This document shows positions 16,158-24,553 of a stretch of 64,000 nucleotides of DNA, in pieces (position 1 is the stretch's first letter; every line of letters begins with the position of its first letter). The DNA is from DAHUXT01 sp036273675 (GTDB taxonomy: Bacteria; Chloroflexota; Ktedonobacteria; Ktedonobacterales; JADMIN01), in the NCBI GenBank assembly GCA_036273675.1, contig DASUHD010000088.1, positions 66,560-130,559 on the forward strand. The letters run 5' to 3'. Under the pieces are notes generated by a model. The model made no database searches and was not told where the DNA came from. It saw nothing but the letters and a program-made list of their open reading frames with translations. Made by a program: the position numbers and the translations under genes.

Positions 16158-16518
16158 GGTCTATGTTCTCCCCATATCCTTAACGTCGCGGAAATGCCTT
16201 CCGCACGGCTGCTGGCACAAACCGTGCCTGGCGGATATGTCTATTTCGTTAGCGCTACGTCCGTCTTCGGTCGAAGTAGGATAGTAGCATAGCGGGGCCG
16301 ACTCGTAGCCAGCTTGGTTCCTGGAAAATGGCTGAGATGATCCACCACTATACTTGACGAAGAGCGCGGGCAACTTGTTCTTGTGCTCCCAAATGGATGA
16401 GCATTTGGGATGCGCTTGTGATTTTCCCTGACATTGTTGGGACACTGTTGTTAGACGAACGACGGCAGGGGCGGGCCATTTTTTCATAGCTGCCCGCCGC
16501 GCTCAAATACGCCGACTG
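16158..16518. other. Intergenic region with hairpin
   Basis: About 360 bp between the DUF4012 and GerMN genes without a convincing coding frame. CCCAAATG (16388-16395) and CATTTGGG (16402-16409) form a perfect eight-base hairpin with a six-base loop. Confidence 0.5.
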
Positions 16519-17169
16519 TTAACTGAGACAGGCGTTGGCTCCCTGGAAATCGTTGAAGCAGCCGCCATCTTTGTTCAGGATGATGACCTTGTGGATATTG
16601 GAGAACTGGAACATCGTCTTGTTGATCTCGGCGGCGATCCTCGATCCGGTGAGATCGCCCGCAAGCTGGATGGTGCGGCAGAACTTGATCGTCATCGTGC
16701 CAGACTCGGCGACCGATGTGCCTTTGTGGTTGGGATAGAGCTGGAAGTCGGCCCCGCCACAGTTGGATGCGCCCGAGAGCGACGCGGTAAGTTCGGTGTA
16801 GAAGCCAGCCCCTGCTTCCGCTGCCGTTGGCCCGGCGATGAGCTGCTGAAGCGAGTATTTCGCGACCCCAAGGTCCGGCGAGAAGCGGTTCACCGCAAAG
16901 ACCGCGTTCACGTTGCTATCGGAATCGGGATGCTTCGAGAAATACACCACCACCGCCTGTCCGCCAGATCCGCCAGAACTGCTTGTTGCCGTGGCGGCCG
17001 TCGTCGCGGTCGGCGCGGTGGTTGCGGTGGGGACGCCGTCTCCCGTGCCGCTCGTGCTCGTGGCGCAGGCGGATAGCGCCAGCAGCGCCGCCAGCAGCCC
17101 CAGCGCCAGGAAAGATAAGGGCAAGCGCCTGAAAACGACCGCATGAAGTGCGGTACGACCCAGAAACAT
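16519..17169 (-). CDS. GerMN-domain lipoprotein
   Basis: A 216-residue lipoprotein. The signal peptide ends in the lipobox LSAC, followed by a Thr/Ala-rich spacer. The GerMN domain (PF10646) starts at VVVYFSKHPDSD and includes YSLQQLIAGPTAAE. AAGGAAG lies six bases before the ATG. GerMN domains occur in sporulation and germination proteins and in cell-wall lipoproteins such as the LpqB type. Two Cys pairs in the C-terminal half could form disulfides. A 14-bp palindrome lies about 125 bp upstream. Confidence 0.85.
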   Translation of the reverse strand: MFLGRTALHAVVFRRLPLSFLALGLLAALLALSACATSTSGTGDGVPTATTAPTATTAATATSSSGGSGGQAVVVYFSKHPDSDSNVNAVFAVNRFSPDLGVAKYSLQQLIAGPTAAEAGAGFYTELTASLSGASNCGGADFQLYPNHKGTSVAESGTMTIKFCRTIQLAGDLTGSRIAAEINKTMFQFSNIHKVIILNKDGGCFNDFQGANACLS

Positions 17170-17292
17170 AACGTACTTCCTTTCGAGAGCATCACGAGAA
17201 GAACGACAATGGATAATGGCTCGTGATGTGGTTTTCACCAGTATAACGAAAGATGATATATCCAGCATACTCTGTTCAGCGGCCTGAGAAAG

Positions 17293-17306
17293 TGTGAATA
17301 TTCACA
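17293..17306. promoter_or_regulatory. Perfect 14-bp palindrome TGTGAATATTCACA
   Basis: It is a candidate regulator site between the divergent GerMN lipoprotein (minus) and PIG-L deacetylase (plus). It resembles a CRP/FNR half-site pair, but the spacing is four bases rather than six. Confidence 0.45.
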
Positions 17307-17468
17307 TTTTGGGTGCGCGATTGTACCGAAGTGGTAGGTGGGTATGCGAGAGATATGCGAGAGGCGCCAGAGCAAGGCGCGCTGACAGGAGGCGGCGATA
17401 GACGCTATACTTTATAAAGCAGAGGCGGTGTCGCCGATGACGCCGCGACCAGATGCCGAGGAGAAAAC

Positions 17469-18230
17469 ATGACTGATACGGCGGAAACACCGGAAGAGCA
17501 GAAGACGACCGCGCCCCGGCGCGTACTCATTGTGATGGCGCATCCCGACGACGGCGAGTTTGGCAGCGGGGGAACGCTGGCGCGCTGGGCTGCCGAGGGG
17601 CGCGACATTTATTACTGCCTGATTACCGATGGCCAGGCGGGTGACCAGGGCGACAAAGAGATCACCAGCGAGCAGCTTGCCGCGAAACGCCAGGTGGAGG
17701 CGCAGGACGCCGCCAATGCGCTCGGCGTGCAACATCCAGTCATCTTCCTCCATTACCAGGATTCGCGACTGGAGCCGACGTTGCAGTTGCGCTCGGATAT
17801 TGCGCGCGTGATCCGCCGGGTGAAGCCGGATGTGGTGATCTGCCAGGACCCGACACGCTACTGGAGCGGCCAGGGATACATCAACCATCCCGATCACCGC
17901 ATCGCGGGCGAGGCGACACTGGGCGCAATCATCCCGGTGGCTGGCACGCGGCTGGCATTCCCAGAGCTAGCCGCCGAGGGGCTGGAGACGCACGAGGTGA
18001 AAGAGGTATATATCTCCGGCACATCCGAGCCTGATCGCTGGGTGGACATCAGTGGCTATCTGGAGCAGAAGGTCGCGGCGCTCAAGGCGCACAAGAGCCA
18101 GATGCGCGACTGGGATCCGACAGACATGGTGCGCGATTGGGCTAAAGAGACGGCCAACAGCGCGCGCAAGCATGGCCACGAGATCGAGTACGCCGAGGCG
18201 TACAAATACATCAAGCGCGGGGATGGATAG
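17469..18230 (+). CDS. PIG-L (LmbE) family deacetylase
   Basis: A 253-residue zinc-dependent N-acetyl-sugar deacetylase. The metal site uses AHPDD (His25, Asp28) and His143 in the INHPDHR segment. Relatives act on GlcNAc-Ins (MshB, mycothiol), GlcNAc-malate (BshB, bacillithiol) or GlcNAc-PI. The substrate cannot be fixed from sequence, but the genome makes inositol phosphate (ino1 at 38.8 kb), so a GlcNAc-inositol-type substrate is conceivable. GAGGAG lies before the ATG. A TATACT -10-like element lies about 60 bases upstream. Confidence 0.88.
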   Translation: MTDTAETPEEQKTTAPRRVLIVMAHPDDGEFGSGGTLARWAAEGRDIYYCLITDGQAGDQGDKEITSEQLAAKRQVEAQDAANALGVQHPVIFLHYQDSRLEPTLQLRSDIARVIRRVKPDVVICQDPTRYWSGQGYINHPDHRIAGEATLGAIIPVAGTRLAFPELAAEGLETHEVKEVYISGTSEPDRWVDISGYLEQKVAALKAHKSQMRDWDPTDMVRDWAKETANSARKHGHEIEYAEAYKYIKRGDG

Positions 18231-18285
18231 GCACTCGAAATACCGGCCCTGATGGTTCGGGGTTTAGGAACAGATGGGCGTATGC

Positions 18286-18327
18286 GCCATAAATGGCCTG
18301 ATGTTCCTTACTCCGGCCATTTATGGC
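18286..18327. terminator. Bidirectional hairpin between convergent genes
   Basis: GCCATAAATGGCC and GGCCATTTATGGC form a perfect 13-base stem around a 16-base loop between the PIG-L (plus) and SufU (minus) genes. No clear T-run is present on either side. Confidence 0.55.
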
Positions 18328-18343
18328 CGAGATTATGATACCC

Positions 18344-18748
18344 CTACTTCTCTGCTGCCATCCGCTTCATGCGTAACTCGTGCGCGCCCTGCTTGAGCGT
18401 GCCGAGGGCGACGGTGGCGCAGGTGGGACGAGCCATCACCACCTCGCGTCCCAGGTCGTCGATCAGCGTCTCGAAGCTGAGTTGCTCGACTTCTTCGAGT
18501 GTCATCCCCTGCACCATCTCGGTCACATACGACGCGGCGGCCATGCTGATGGTGCAGCCCTCGCCCTCGAAGCTGACCTCCTCGATGCGCCCGTCCGCGT
18601 CCACTCTGGCATACATCTCCACGCGGTCGGAGCAGCCAGGATTGCCGCCCACCTGATCGATATCGGCTTCGTCGAGCGCGCCCCGGTTGCGCGGATTATT
18701 GTAATGATCCACGAGAAATTCAATGGCTTCCTGACGGTCCATACTCAT
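18344..18748 (-). CDS. sufU: SufU/IscU-type Fe-S scaffold or sulfur-transfer protein
   Basis: A 134-residue protein with the conserved residues of the SufU/IscU family: Cys39 and Asp41 (NPGCSD), Cys65 (GEGCTIS) and Cys110 (RPTCATVALGTLK). It receives sulfur from a cysteine desulfurase for Fe-S cluster assembly. No sufC, sufB, sufD or sufS lies next to it in this window. The start is one of two close ATGs with GAAGGG upstream. A rhodanese gene follows upstream on the same strand. Confidence 0.88.
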   Translation of the reverse strand: MSMDRQEAIEFLVDHYNNPRNRGALDEADIDQVGGNPGCSDRVEMYARVDADGRIEEVSFEGEGCTISMAAASYVTEMVQGMTLEEVEQLSFETLIDDLGREVVMARPTCATVALGTLKQGAHELRMKRMAAEK

Positions 18749-18911
18749 GAGAATGTATATCCCTTCTTCAGTGCTTTCTATGCAACGATGTGTGAAATAA
18801 TGCCGCGATCTACTAATCTCTAACAAGCCCGAATGGGACAAGGCAGCACACCGGGGAACTCCCGATAGGCCGCCTTGTCAGTATATCGCGTATACATCAG
18901 TCAACGGAGAC

Positions 18912-19829
18912 TCAGGCGTCTTCGCCCTGCTTGATCGGCGCGCCGACCAGATTACCCCATTCCGTCCACGAGCCGTCGTAGTTGCGCACATTGGGATAGC
19001 CGAGCAACTGCGTCAGCACAAACCAGGTGTGCGCCGAACGCTCGCCAATGCGGCAGTAGGCAAATACCTCTTTGTCCGGGGTGATGCCTCTGCCACCGTA
19101 GATAGCCTCTAGCTCCTCGGCGGACTTGAAGGTGCCGTCCGGGTTGGCCGCCGTAGCCCAGGGGATGCTTTGTGCGCCGGGGATGTGGCCGCCGCGCGAC
19201 GCGCCCTCCTGTGGATAGTTGACCATATGCACCAGCTTGCCGCTGTACTCGTCGGGCGAGCGCACATCCACCAGCGCCGCCCCGCCCCCGCTCACCTGGC
19301 CGCTCTCCAGCAGGCTCTCAACCTGGCGACGGAAGGCGCGGATGGCGAGATTCGCGTCCTGCGCGGTGTAGCTGGCTGGCGCGAACTGCGGAACATCTTT
19401 GGTGTAGGCGCGCTTCTCGGCCTCCCAGAGCGTGCGCCCGCCGTTCATCAGCCGGGCGTCGCGATGGCCGTAGAGCGTGAAGAGCCAGTAGCTATAGGCG
19501 GCATACCAGTTGTTCTTATCGCCGTAGAAGACGACAGTCGTGTCGTTGCCGATGCCATAGCGACTCAAGAGCGCCTCGAAGGCGGCCTTATCCACAAAGT
19601 CGCGCCGCACCGGGTCCTGCACATCGGTATGCCAGTCGAGCTTGACCGCGTTGGGGATGTGGCCCACCGCCTCATACAAGAGCGGGTCTTCATCGGCCTC
19701 GACGATGCGCACCGTCGGGTCATCGAGATGCTGCGCGACCCATTCGGTGGTGACCAGCACCTCGGGATGGGCATATGTTGCCGTGGTTGTCGCCACGCCT
19801 GGGGCTATACCTGCCGCTGTGTCTGTCAT
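18912..19829 (-). CDS. sseA: Two-domain thiosulfate sulfurtransferase (rhodanese)
   Basis: A 305-residue tandem rhodanese. The N-terminal domain (about 20-145) is structural. The C-terminal domain carries Cys259 in YCRIGERSAHTWF, matching the CRIGER loop of thiosulfate sulfurtransferases rather than the CGSGVTA loop of mercaptopyruvate sulfurtransferases. It transfers sulfane sulfur from thiosulfate to a thiol or cyanide acceptor. GAGGAGGG lies six bases before the ATG. It is transcribed towards sufU, with about 160 bp between them. Confidence 0.92.
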   Translation of the reverse strand: MTDTAAGIAPGVATTTATYAHPEVLVTTEWVAQHLDDPTVRIVEADEDPLLYEAVGHIPNAVKLDWHTDVQDPVRRDFVDKAAFEALLSRYGIGNDTTVVFYGDKNNWYAAYSYWLFTLYGHRDARLMNGGRTLWEAEKRAYTKDVPQFAPASYTAQDANLAIRAFRRQVESLLESGQVSGGGAALVDVRSPDEYSGKLVHMVNYPQEGASRGGHIPGAQSIPWATAANPDGTFKSAEELEAIYGGRGITPDKEVFAYCRIGERSAHTWFVLTQLLGYPNVRNYDGSWTEWGNLVGAPIKQGEDA

Positions 19830-20143
19830 GGTAATCCCTCCTCAGAGCAAAGCCTGATAGTAACGCCGCCAGGATTTTTCCGCCTGACGAAACCAACGAT
19901 CTATCTGAGACGGCCTTTCATGGAGCTGCCTTCCATATTGTGCATATATCCTAGCAAAATAGTCAACATTAGCCGCGCCGTCTTTTCTTCCGGCCGTAAC
20001 GCTTCACGTAACGCTTGTGGAATGCCGAGGGGATATGATACACGCGAATTGTGGAGTACTCTAGTTTTGATGCGCGCAGTCACCGAGACACGCAATAACA
20101 AGCCAGGATAGTACCAGCCATCCTGGCGAGAGGGAAGCAAGTA
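19830..20143. other. Divergent intergenic region
   Basis: About 310 bp between the rhodanese (minus) and the membrane sensor module (plus). It contains an AT-rich stretch near 19935-19975 that may hold promoters. I see no clear gene or RNA. Confidence 0.5.
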
Positions 20144-21484
20144 ATGAGCCGGTTATCTTCAACGCCGCCTGCCGTAATGAAGTCATCCATTGCGGATACT
20201 GGCCTGCGCCTGCGTGGCGGTTGGTTGGTGATAACGTGGGTGGTGTGGACCATTTTGGCGCTACTCTGCCTGGTCAATTTTGTGGCGAGTATCCCCAACT
20301 ACCTCCTGGCAGTTCAAGCCTCATGTCAGCCAGGGACGTGCGTAGCGGGGCAGCCGACAACTGCGACATTGCTTGTGCTGCGCCAGTTTGGCCTCTCAGT
20401 AGGCGCCTATGCCACGCTCGGCGTTGCGCTGGTTGGGGTCACCGCGTTGGTCTACTGCGGAGCGGCAGCGATAATCGTCTGGCGCAAACCGAGCGATTGG
20501 ATGGCTCTGCTCGTCAGCAGTATGTTCGTCACGCAGGGACTGTATGAGAACAATTTTCTGCAAGGCCCCTTTGACAACCACACATCACCCTGGCATGTGG
20601 TTGGCCTGGCCATTGCCTTCATTTCGCCAGTGCAGGTGCTTGCGGTCTGCGCGCTCTTCCCCAATGGAAAATTCGTCGCCCGCTGGATTGGGTGGACACT
20701 TCTCGCGCTCTGCCTGATTGATGTCGCTCCCAGCTTCTTCCCGGCGGTGCCATTGGGCAACCTGCTAGAAAGCCTCTTCGTTCTGAGCGCTTTCCCACTG
20801 GTTGCGGGATCGATGGTCTATCGCTATCGCCGCGCATCCACGCCAGTTGAGCAGCAGCAGACGAAATGGGTGGTATTTGGCTTGCTGGTGGTTTTCGTTG
20901 CGTTTATGGCGTGGTTTATCCCGCAGATTATCCTGTTTGGCTCGCTGAGCCAGTCCGGGTCGCTCTATGACCTCATCGGCCATCCTCTCTTTACCTTCGC
21001 GTCTCTGGCCATTCCTATCTGCGTGACTATCGCCATCCTGCGTTATCGCCTCTGGGATATCGATGTCATCATCAATAAGGCGCTCGTCTATGGCTCGCTG
21101 ACACTGCTGCTCACGGCGCTCTATGCGGGCCTGATCATTGGCATGGAGAGTCTCACCCAGATCATCGCTGGCCGAAACGCGAACGAACCAGTGGCGCTGG
21201 TCATTTCAACGCTGGCAATAGCCGCCCTTTTTCAGCCGGCGCGCAGGCGCATCCAGCGCACGATTGATCGGCGCTTCTATCGCAGGAAGTATAACGCCGA
21301 CAAAACGCTGGCCAGTTTCGGCGCGATGGTGCGCAACGAGGTGGATCTGAATCGGCTCTGCGAGCAGTTAATTGCGGTCGTCGATGAAACGATGCAATCA
21401 ACACATATCTCTCTCTGGCTGCGGCATCCACAGCACTCCACAGCACAGCCGACCCATTCCGCGCAGCAGTCCGGAGACCGCTGA
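20144..21484 (+). CDS. Membrane protein resembling the input half of a histidine kinase
   Basis: A 446-residue protein with about eight or nine membrane helices to residue 370, then RIQRTIDRRFYRRKYNADKTLASF and a short cytoplasmic stretch. This juxtamembrane motif is common in Chloroflexota sensor kinases, where it precedes GAF, HisKA and HATPase domains. Here the protein stops about 60 residues later, and a dispersed repeat begins immediately after the stop. It is either a stand-alone sensor module or a truncated kinase. AGAGGGAAG precedes the ATG. Confidence 0.75.
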   Translation: MSRLSSTPPAVMKSSIADTGLRLRGGWLVITWVVWTILALLCLVNFVASIPNYLLAVQASCQPGTCVAGQPTTATLLVLRQFGLSVGAYATLGVALVGVTALVYCGAAAIIVWRKPSDWMALLVSSMFVTQGLYENNFLQGPFDNHTSPWHVVGLAIAFISPVQVLAVCALFPNGKFVARWIGWTLLALCLIDVAPSFFPAVPLGNLLESLFVLSAFPLVAGSMVYRYRRASTPVEQQQTKWVVFGLLVVFVAFMAWFIPQIILFGSLSQSGSLYDLIGHPLFTFASLAIPICVTIAILRYRLWDIDVIINKALVYGSLTLLLTALYAGLIIGMESLTQIIAGRNANEPVALVISTLAIAALFQPARRRIQRTIDRRFYRRKYNADKTLASFGAMVRNEVDLNRLCEQLIAVVDETMQSTHISLWLRHPQHSTAQPTHSAQQSGDR

Positions 21485-21485
21485 C

Positions 21486-21580
21486 TAAGAGTTCCTGGCA
21501 CAACCCGTTCCTAGCCGCGGCCTTCATGTCGCGAAGCTGGCCTACTCCTATCATTGCCACTGGGACCTGATTATCTGTCG
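21486..21580 (+). repeat. Dispersed ~105-bp repeat, copy c
   Basis: It begins AGAGTTCCTGGCACAACCCG two bases after the stop of the sensor-like gene and carries the core CTAGCCGCGGCCTTCATGTC followed by GCGAAGCTGGCC. The 3' end has decayed. Confidence 0.75.
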
Positions 21581-21802
21581 CGGGATGCGCAGGCCAGGGA
21601 GTCTGGAACGCTCTATGCTACGTATTCCTGAGCAGGCGGCATCGTGTTACCGGGCATGCCGTCACTCGTATCTTGAGAAAAGGATAGCCAGTTGTGCTAC
21701 CTGATGTCCTCATGATGTACTATAATCGCTGAATAGAGGTGAACAGATGGCAAGGTCTTTGGGAATGCCAGCACCTCGCCCTAGGGAATGGAGCGAAAGA
21801 TT

Positions 21803-22057
21803 ATGTTAGGCGGTTTTCACTGGTGGGATCTGCTCCCTCTGGCCCTCATCGCGCTCCTGATTTGGGGACCCAAGCGGCTCCCGGAAATGGGCTCGTCCAT
21901 TGGGAAGACGATCAAAGAGTTCCAGAAGTCGATGCGCGACATAAAAGAGCCGGATGCGACGCCAACTGCCGCCATTCCGCCCGCAACGCCCGCGACGACG
22001 CCGGAGCTGCCATCTGCCACACCGGTTAGCGCCACGAACGAGACTCCTAAAGAATAG
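21803..22057 (+). CDS. tatA: Sec-independent translocase TatA
   Basis: An 84-residue TatA/B-type protein with one N-terminal helix, the FGP-like hinge WGPKRLPEMG and the amphipathic helix SIGKTIKEFQKSM, then a Pro/Thr-rich tail. GGAG lies nine bases before the chosen ATG; an ATG five codons upstream is possible. A TATAAT element at 21721-21726 is a likely -10. It is followed by tatC, giving a minimal TatA-TatC system that could insert the Rieske protein encoded at 4.3-5.0 kb. Confidence 0.9.
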   Translation: MLGGFHWWDLLPLALIALLIWGPKRLPEMGSSIGKTIKEFQKSMRDIKEPDATPTAAIPPATPATTPELPSATPVSATNETPKE

Positions 22058-22135
22058 GCGCCGCGCGCAACCGCTTGAGCGCCTTGAGCGCACCGGCACA
22101 GGCGAAATGGGCATGTGGTTGGTGGGAGGGATGCG

Positions 22136-22915
22136 ATGGCAGCGGAACATCTGCATGAAGTCAATCAGGCCGCCGAAGAGGAGGAACCTGAAGGCGGTAC
22201 GATGACGCTCATCGAGCATCTCGAAGAGTTGCGCGGCCGCATGATCAAAATGGTGATCGCGGTCGCGGTCTGCTCGATTGTGGGCATCATCTTCTGGGAC
22301 CGCATCATCGGCTTCCTGCTGATCCCCCTCCCCGCCGCCGCCAACAAGCTGCCCGGCGCGGAAAAAGGCCAACTGGTGGCCCACGATATCGGCGAGCCGT
22401 TTATGGTCGCGCTGAAGGTCGGCATCGCCGTGGGCATTATGGTGGCCTCACCGATCATCCTCTATCAACTCTGGGCCTTTATCTCGCCCGCGCTGACCCG
22501 CCGCGAACGCAAGTATGCGCTGCCGTTCACGCTGCTGGGGGTCGGCCTCTTCTTTGTCGGCATCACCGTCGGCTTCATCGTCTTGCGCTATCCGATTGAT
22601 TGGCTGGTTACCTTCGGCAGCGATCGGTTCTTGCTGCTCACCGACGCCGACAGCTATTTCACCTTTGTCACATACTTCCTGCTGGCCTTCGCGATTGTCT
22701 TCGAGCTGCCGCTGGTGCTGACGTTCATGTCGGTGGTGGGGATCATCAGCAGCACACTCCTGCGGCAGAAGCGGCTAGTCATTCTCTTTGGCCTCTGGTT
22801 CCTCTCTTGCTTCATCACCCCTGGCGCGGACCCATTCAGCCCGGTGATTATCGGCGCCAGCTTCACAGTGCTCTTCGAGCTCTCGATTCTGCTGATGCGC
22901 GCTATTGGCCGCTAG
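22136..22915 (+). CDS. tatC: Sec-independent translocase TatC
   Basis: A 259-residue protein with six membrane helices. The conserved start of the family, LIEHLEELRGRMIK, is present, with the typical Glu residue, as is WAFISPALTRRERKY. It recognises twin-arginine signals. GGGAGGG precedes the ATG. It lies 78 bp after tatA in the same direction. Confidence 0.95.
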   Translation: MAAEHLHEVNQAAEEEEPEGGTMTLIEHLEELRGRMIKMVIAVAVCSIVGIIFWDRIIGFLLIPLPAAANKLPGAEKGQLVAHDIGEPFMVALKVGIAVGIMVASPIILYQLWAFISPALTRRERKYALPFTLLGVGLFFVGITVGFIVLRYPIDWLVTFGSDRFLLLTDADSYFTFVTYFLLAFAIVFELPLVLTFMSVVGIISSTLLRQKRLVILFGLWFLSCFITPGADPFSPVIIGASFTVLFELSILLMRAIGR

Positions 22916-22953
22916 GTCGCCAGGACGTCAGACCATTAGGCCCGTGCCTGGGG

Positions 22954-23709
22954 CTATACCCCAAACGCGCGGGCCAGCGTTTTGCGCAGTTCCGGCGGCA
23001 GCGAGTGACGCGCGCGTGGAAGCTCATACAGGGATGCAACAGACGACGCGAGGATGGCGATAGCGCTCAGCCGCTCCATCCGGCGCAGCAGATCACGCGC
23101 GCTGGCAAATCCCCTCCGTATGCACGCGGCGTCGTCTTTCCGTTGTCCAGCAGCCGCGAGTGTTTCGAGTGCGGCCTGGACCTGTTCAGTCGAGGCGGCG
23201 TCAGGCTCGCCCACCAGCGCAAGGACATTCGGGGTCGAGGGCTGCAACTGGCGCAGCTTGTCGGCGAGGATGGCTTCCAGGCGGAGTTTCGCGTCGGCGT
23301 CGGATGGCCGGAGGTGCCGCACCTCCACGGTGAATGTCGTGTGCGACTTGAAGGTCACCCCGAAGTCGGGTCCGCGCTGGCGTTCGGCAAGATACGGTTC
23401 ATAGACGAGGGTGAAGCCACGTTCGGTCAGGAGCCTGTGCGCCACATCCAGCTCCGCCAGCAGATCAAGATAGCCACCATCATCGCCGATGCCGCGCAAC
23501 TTTTTGCCAATTTTCCCCTGGTAGAGATCGAGAAAGGCGGCGAATCGCTGGCTTGCCGTGGCCCATACATAGCACTGCGCCGCCAGAGGTGTCGCCCCGA
23601 AGAGCGCATCGCACAGCCGGGAGACATCGGTGCGTTTCTGCCGACCAGTGACCTGACCCGACGTTTTGTTGGAAGGCATAGCTGACATCCCGGGATATTG
23701 CTTGTTCAC
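22954..23709 (-). CDS. Hypothetical protein with possible PD-(D/E)XK nuclease-like core
   Basis: A 251-residue protein that I do not recognise. Residues about 85-140 run as a helix ending ERGF, then GPDFGVTF, a short gap and TFTVEVRHLRP. This has the order of an endonuclease-like fold (helix, D on a strand, E-x-R on the next strand). The catalytic Lys is replaced by Arg, so activity is doubtful. The remainder is helical. It is convergent with tatC and no partner gene is evident. Confidence 0.6.
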   Translation of the reverse strand: MNKQYPGMSAMPSNKTSGQVTGRQKRTDVSRLCDALFGATPLAAQCYVWATASQRFAAFLDLYQGKIGKKLRGIGDDGGYLDLLAELDVAHRLLTERGFTLVYEPYLAERQRGPDFGVTFKSHTTFTVEVRHLRPSDADAKLRLEAILADKLRQLQPSTPNVLALVGEPDAASTEQVQAALETLAAAGQRKDDAACIRRGFASARDLLRRMERLSAIAILASSVASLYELPRARHSLPPELRKTLARAFGV

Positions 23710-23854
23710 TGTCCGCTGCGCTGAGATGCGCCGCCACCCTTGCTACAATTCACTGTACGCTATATTCCCGGCGCTTGCACAGAGGAAATCTGACGGAAAA
23801 CAGACCGCGCCGCGCATCCGTACACGAGGATGGCGGCGCGAATTGGGGGCGCGA

Positions 23855-24304
23855 CTAGCGGCCAGCGCGGGCGGTACGCTTCTTGGGGTTGGGCGGCGGG
23901 ATGTACTGCGCCTTCACGCGTTCCTGGTGATAGTACTCCAGGTGATGGGAATAGTGGCGGGTGAAGTACAGGCCCCAATAGACGGCGATGATGCCGAGCC
24001 AGAGCAGCCAGCCGTAGCGCCAGACGCGCCAGTCGAAAAGCGAAAGCTCAGCATAGCGCGCGCCAATCAGAATCCAGCCCAGCAGCGCAAGCGGCCAGAG
24101 CTGATTCATGAACTTGGTCATGAGATACTTGTGGAGCGTATGATGCCCGAAGAAGCGCTTGCGTCCCTCGAACGCGTAGTAGAGCGGGATGAGCAGGCCG
24201 AGTCCGCAGAAGATCATCCAGGGCAGATAAAAGTGAAAAGTCGCAGGAGTACCCGACGCCGTATTGTTCGGGTCCGTAAATAACCAGGCGATGACCTTAT
24301 CCAT
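23855..24304 (-). CDS. Small multi-helix membrane protein of unknown function
   Basis: A 149-residue protein with three or four hydrophobic segments rich in Trp and Tyr, and a basic, His-containing C-terminal tail (HYSHHLEYYHQ and then a Lys/Arg-rich end). I recognise no family. GGAGG lies about 12 bases before the chosen Met. It stands alone between a divergent surface-protein gene and the nuclease-like gene. Confidence 0.65.
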   Translation of the reverse strand: MDKVIAWLFTDPNNTASGTPATFHFYLPWMIFCGLGLLIPLYYAFEGRKRFFGHHTLHKYLMTKFMNQLWPLALLGWILIGARYAELSLFDWRVWRYGWLLWLGIIAVYWGLYFTRHYSHHLEYYHQERVKAQYIPPPNPKKRTARAGR

Positions 24305-24500
24305 GGATCGTGCCGTCCTCCACATTGCCGCTACGCAAAGCCGCCGTATGCCCGTTCGCTTCTGGCGCGGACACTTATCCAGGTCATTTTATCAGACGCG
24401 CGGCGCACGGTCAAATACGCGCAAATTGGGGGAGGAGGATGGCATGGTGAAGCCTTCGTGTTATACTGATGCGGCTGATGCGGCAAGGCGCTACAGGGGA

Positions 24501-24533
24501 CTGAGACTGAGACTGAGACTGAGACTGAGTGGC
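24501..24533 (+). repeat. Hexanucleotide tandem repeat (GACTGA)5
   Basis: Five consecutive GACTGA units lie about 20 bases before the Shine-Dalgarno of the surface-protein gene, within its probable 5' leader. A TATACT -10-like element lies upstream near 24461. Confidence 0.8.
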
Positions 24534-24553
24534 CAGCAACGGAGGGGGCAGGC

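Noticed and set aside
24501..24533. CRISPR array
   Set aside because: The repeats are six-base tandem units without spacers. Other tandem repeats in the window are nine-base, in-frame coding repeats.
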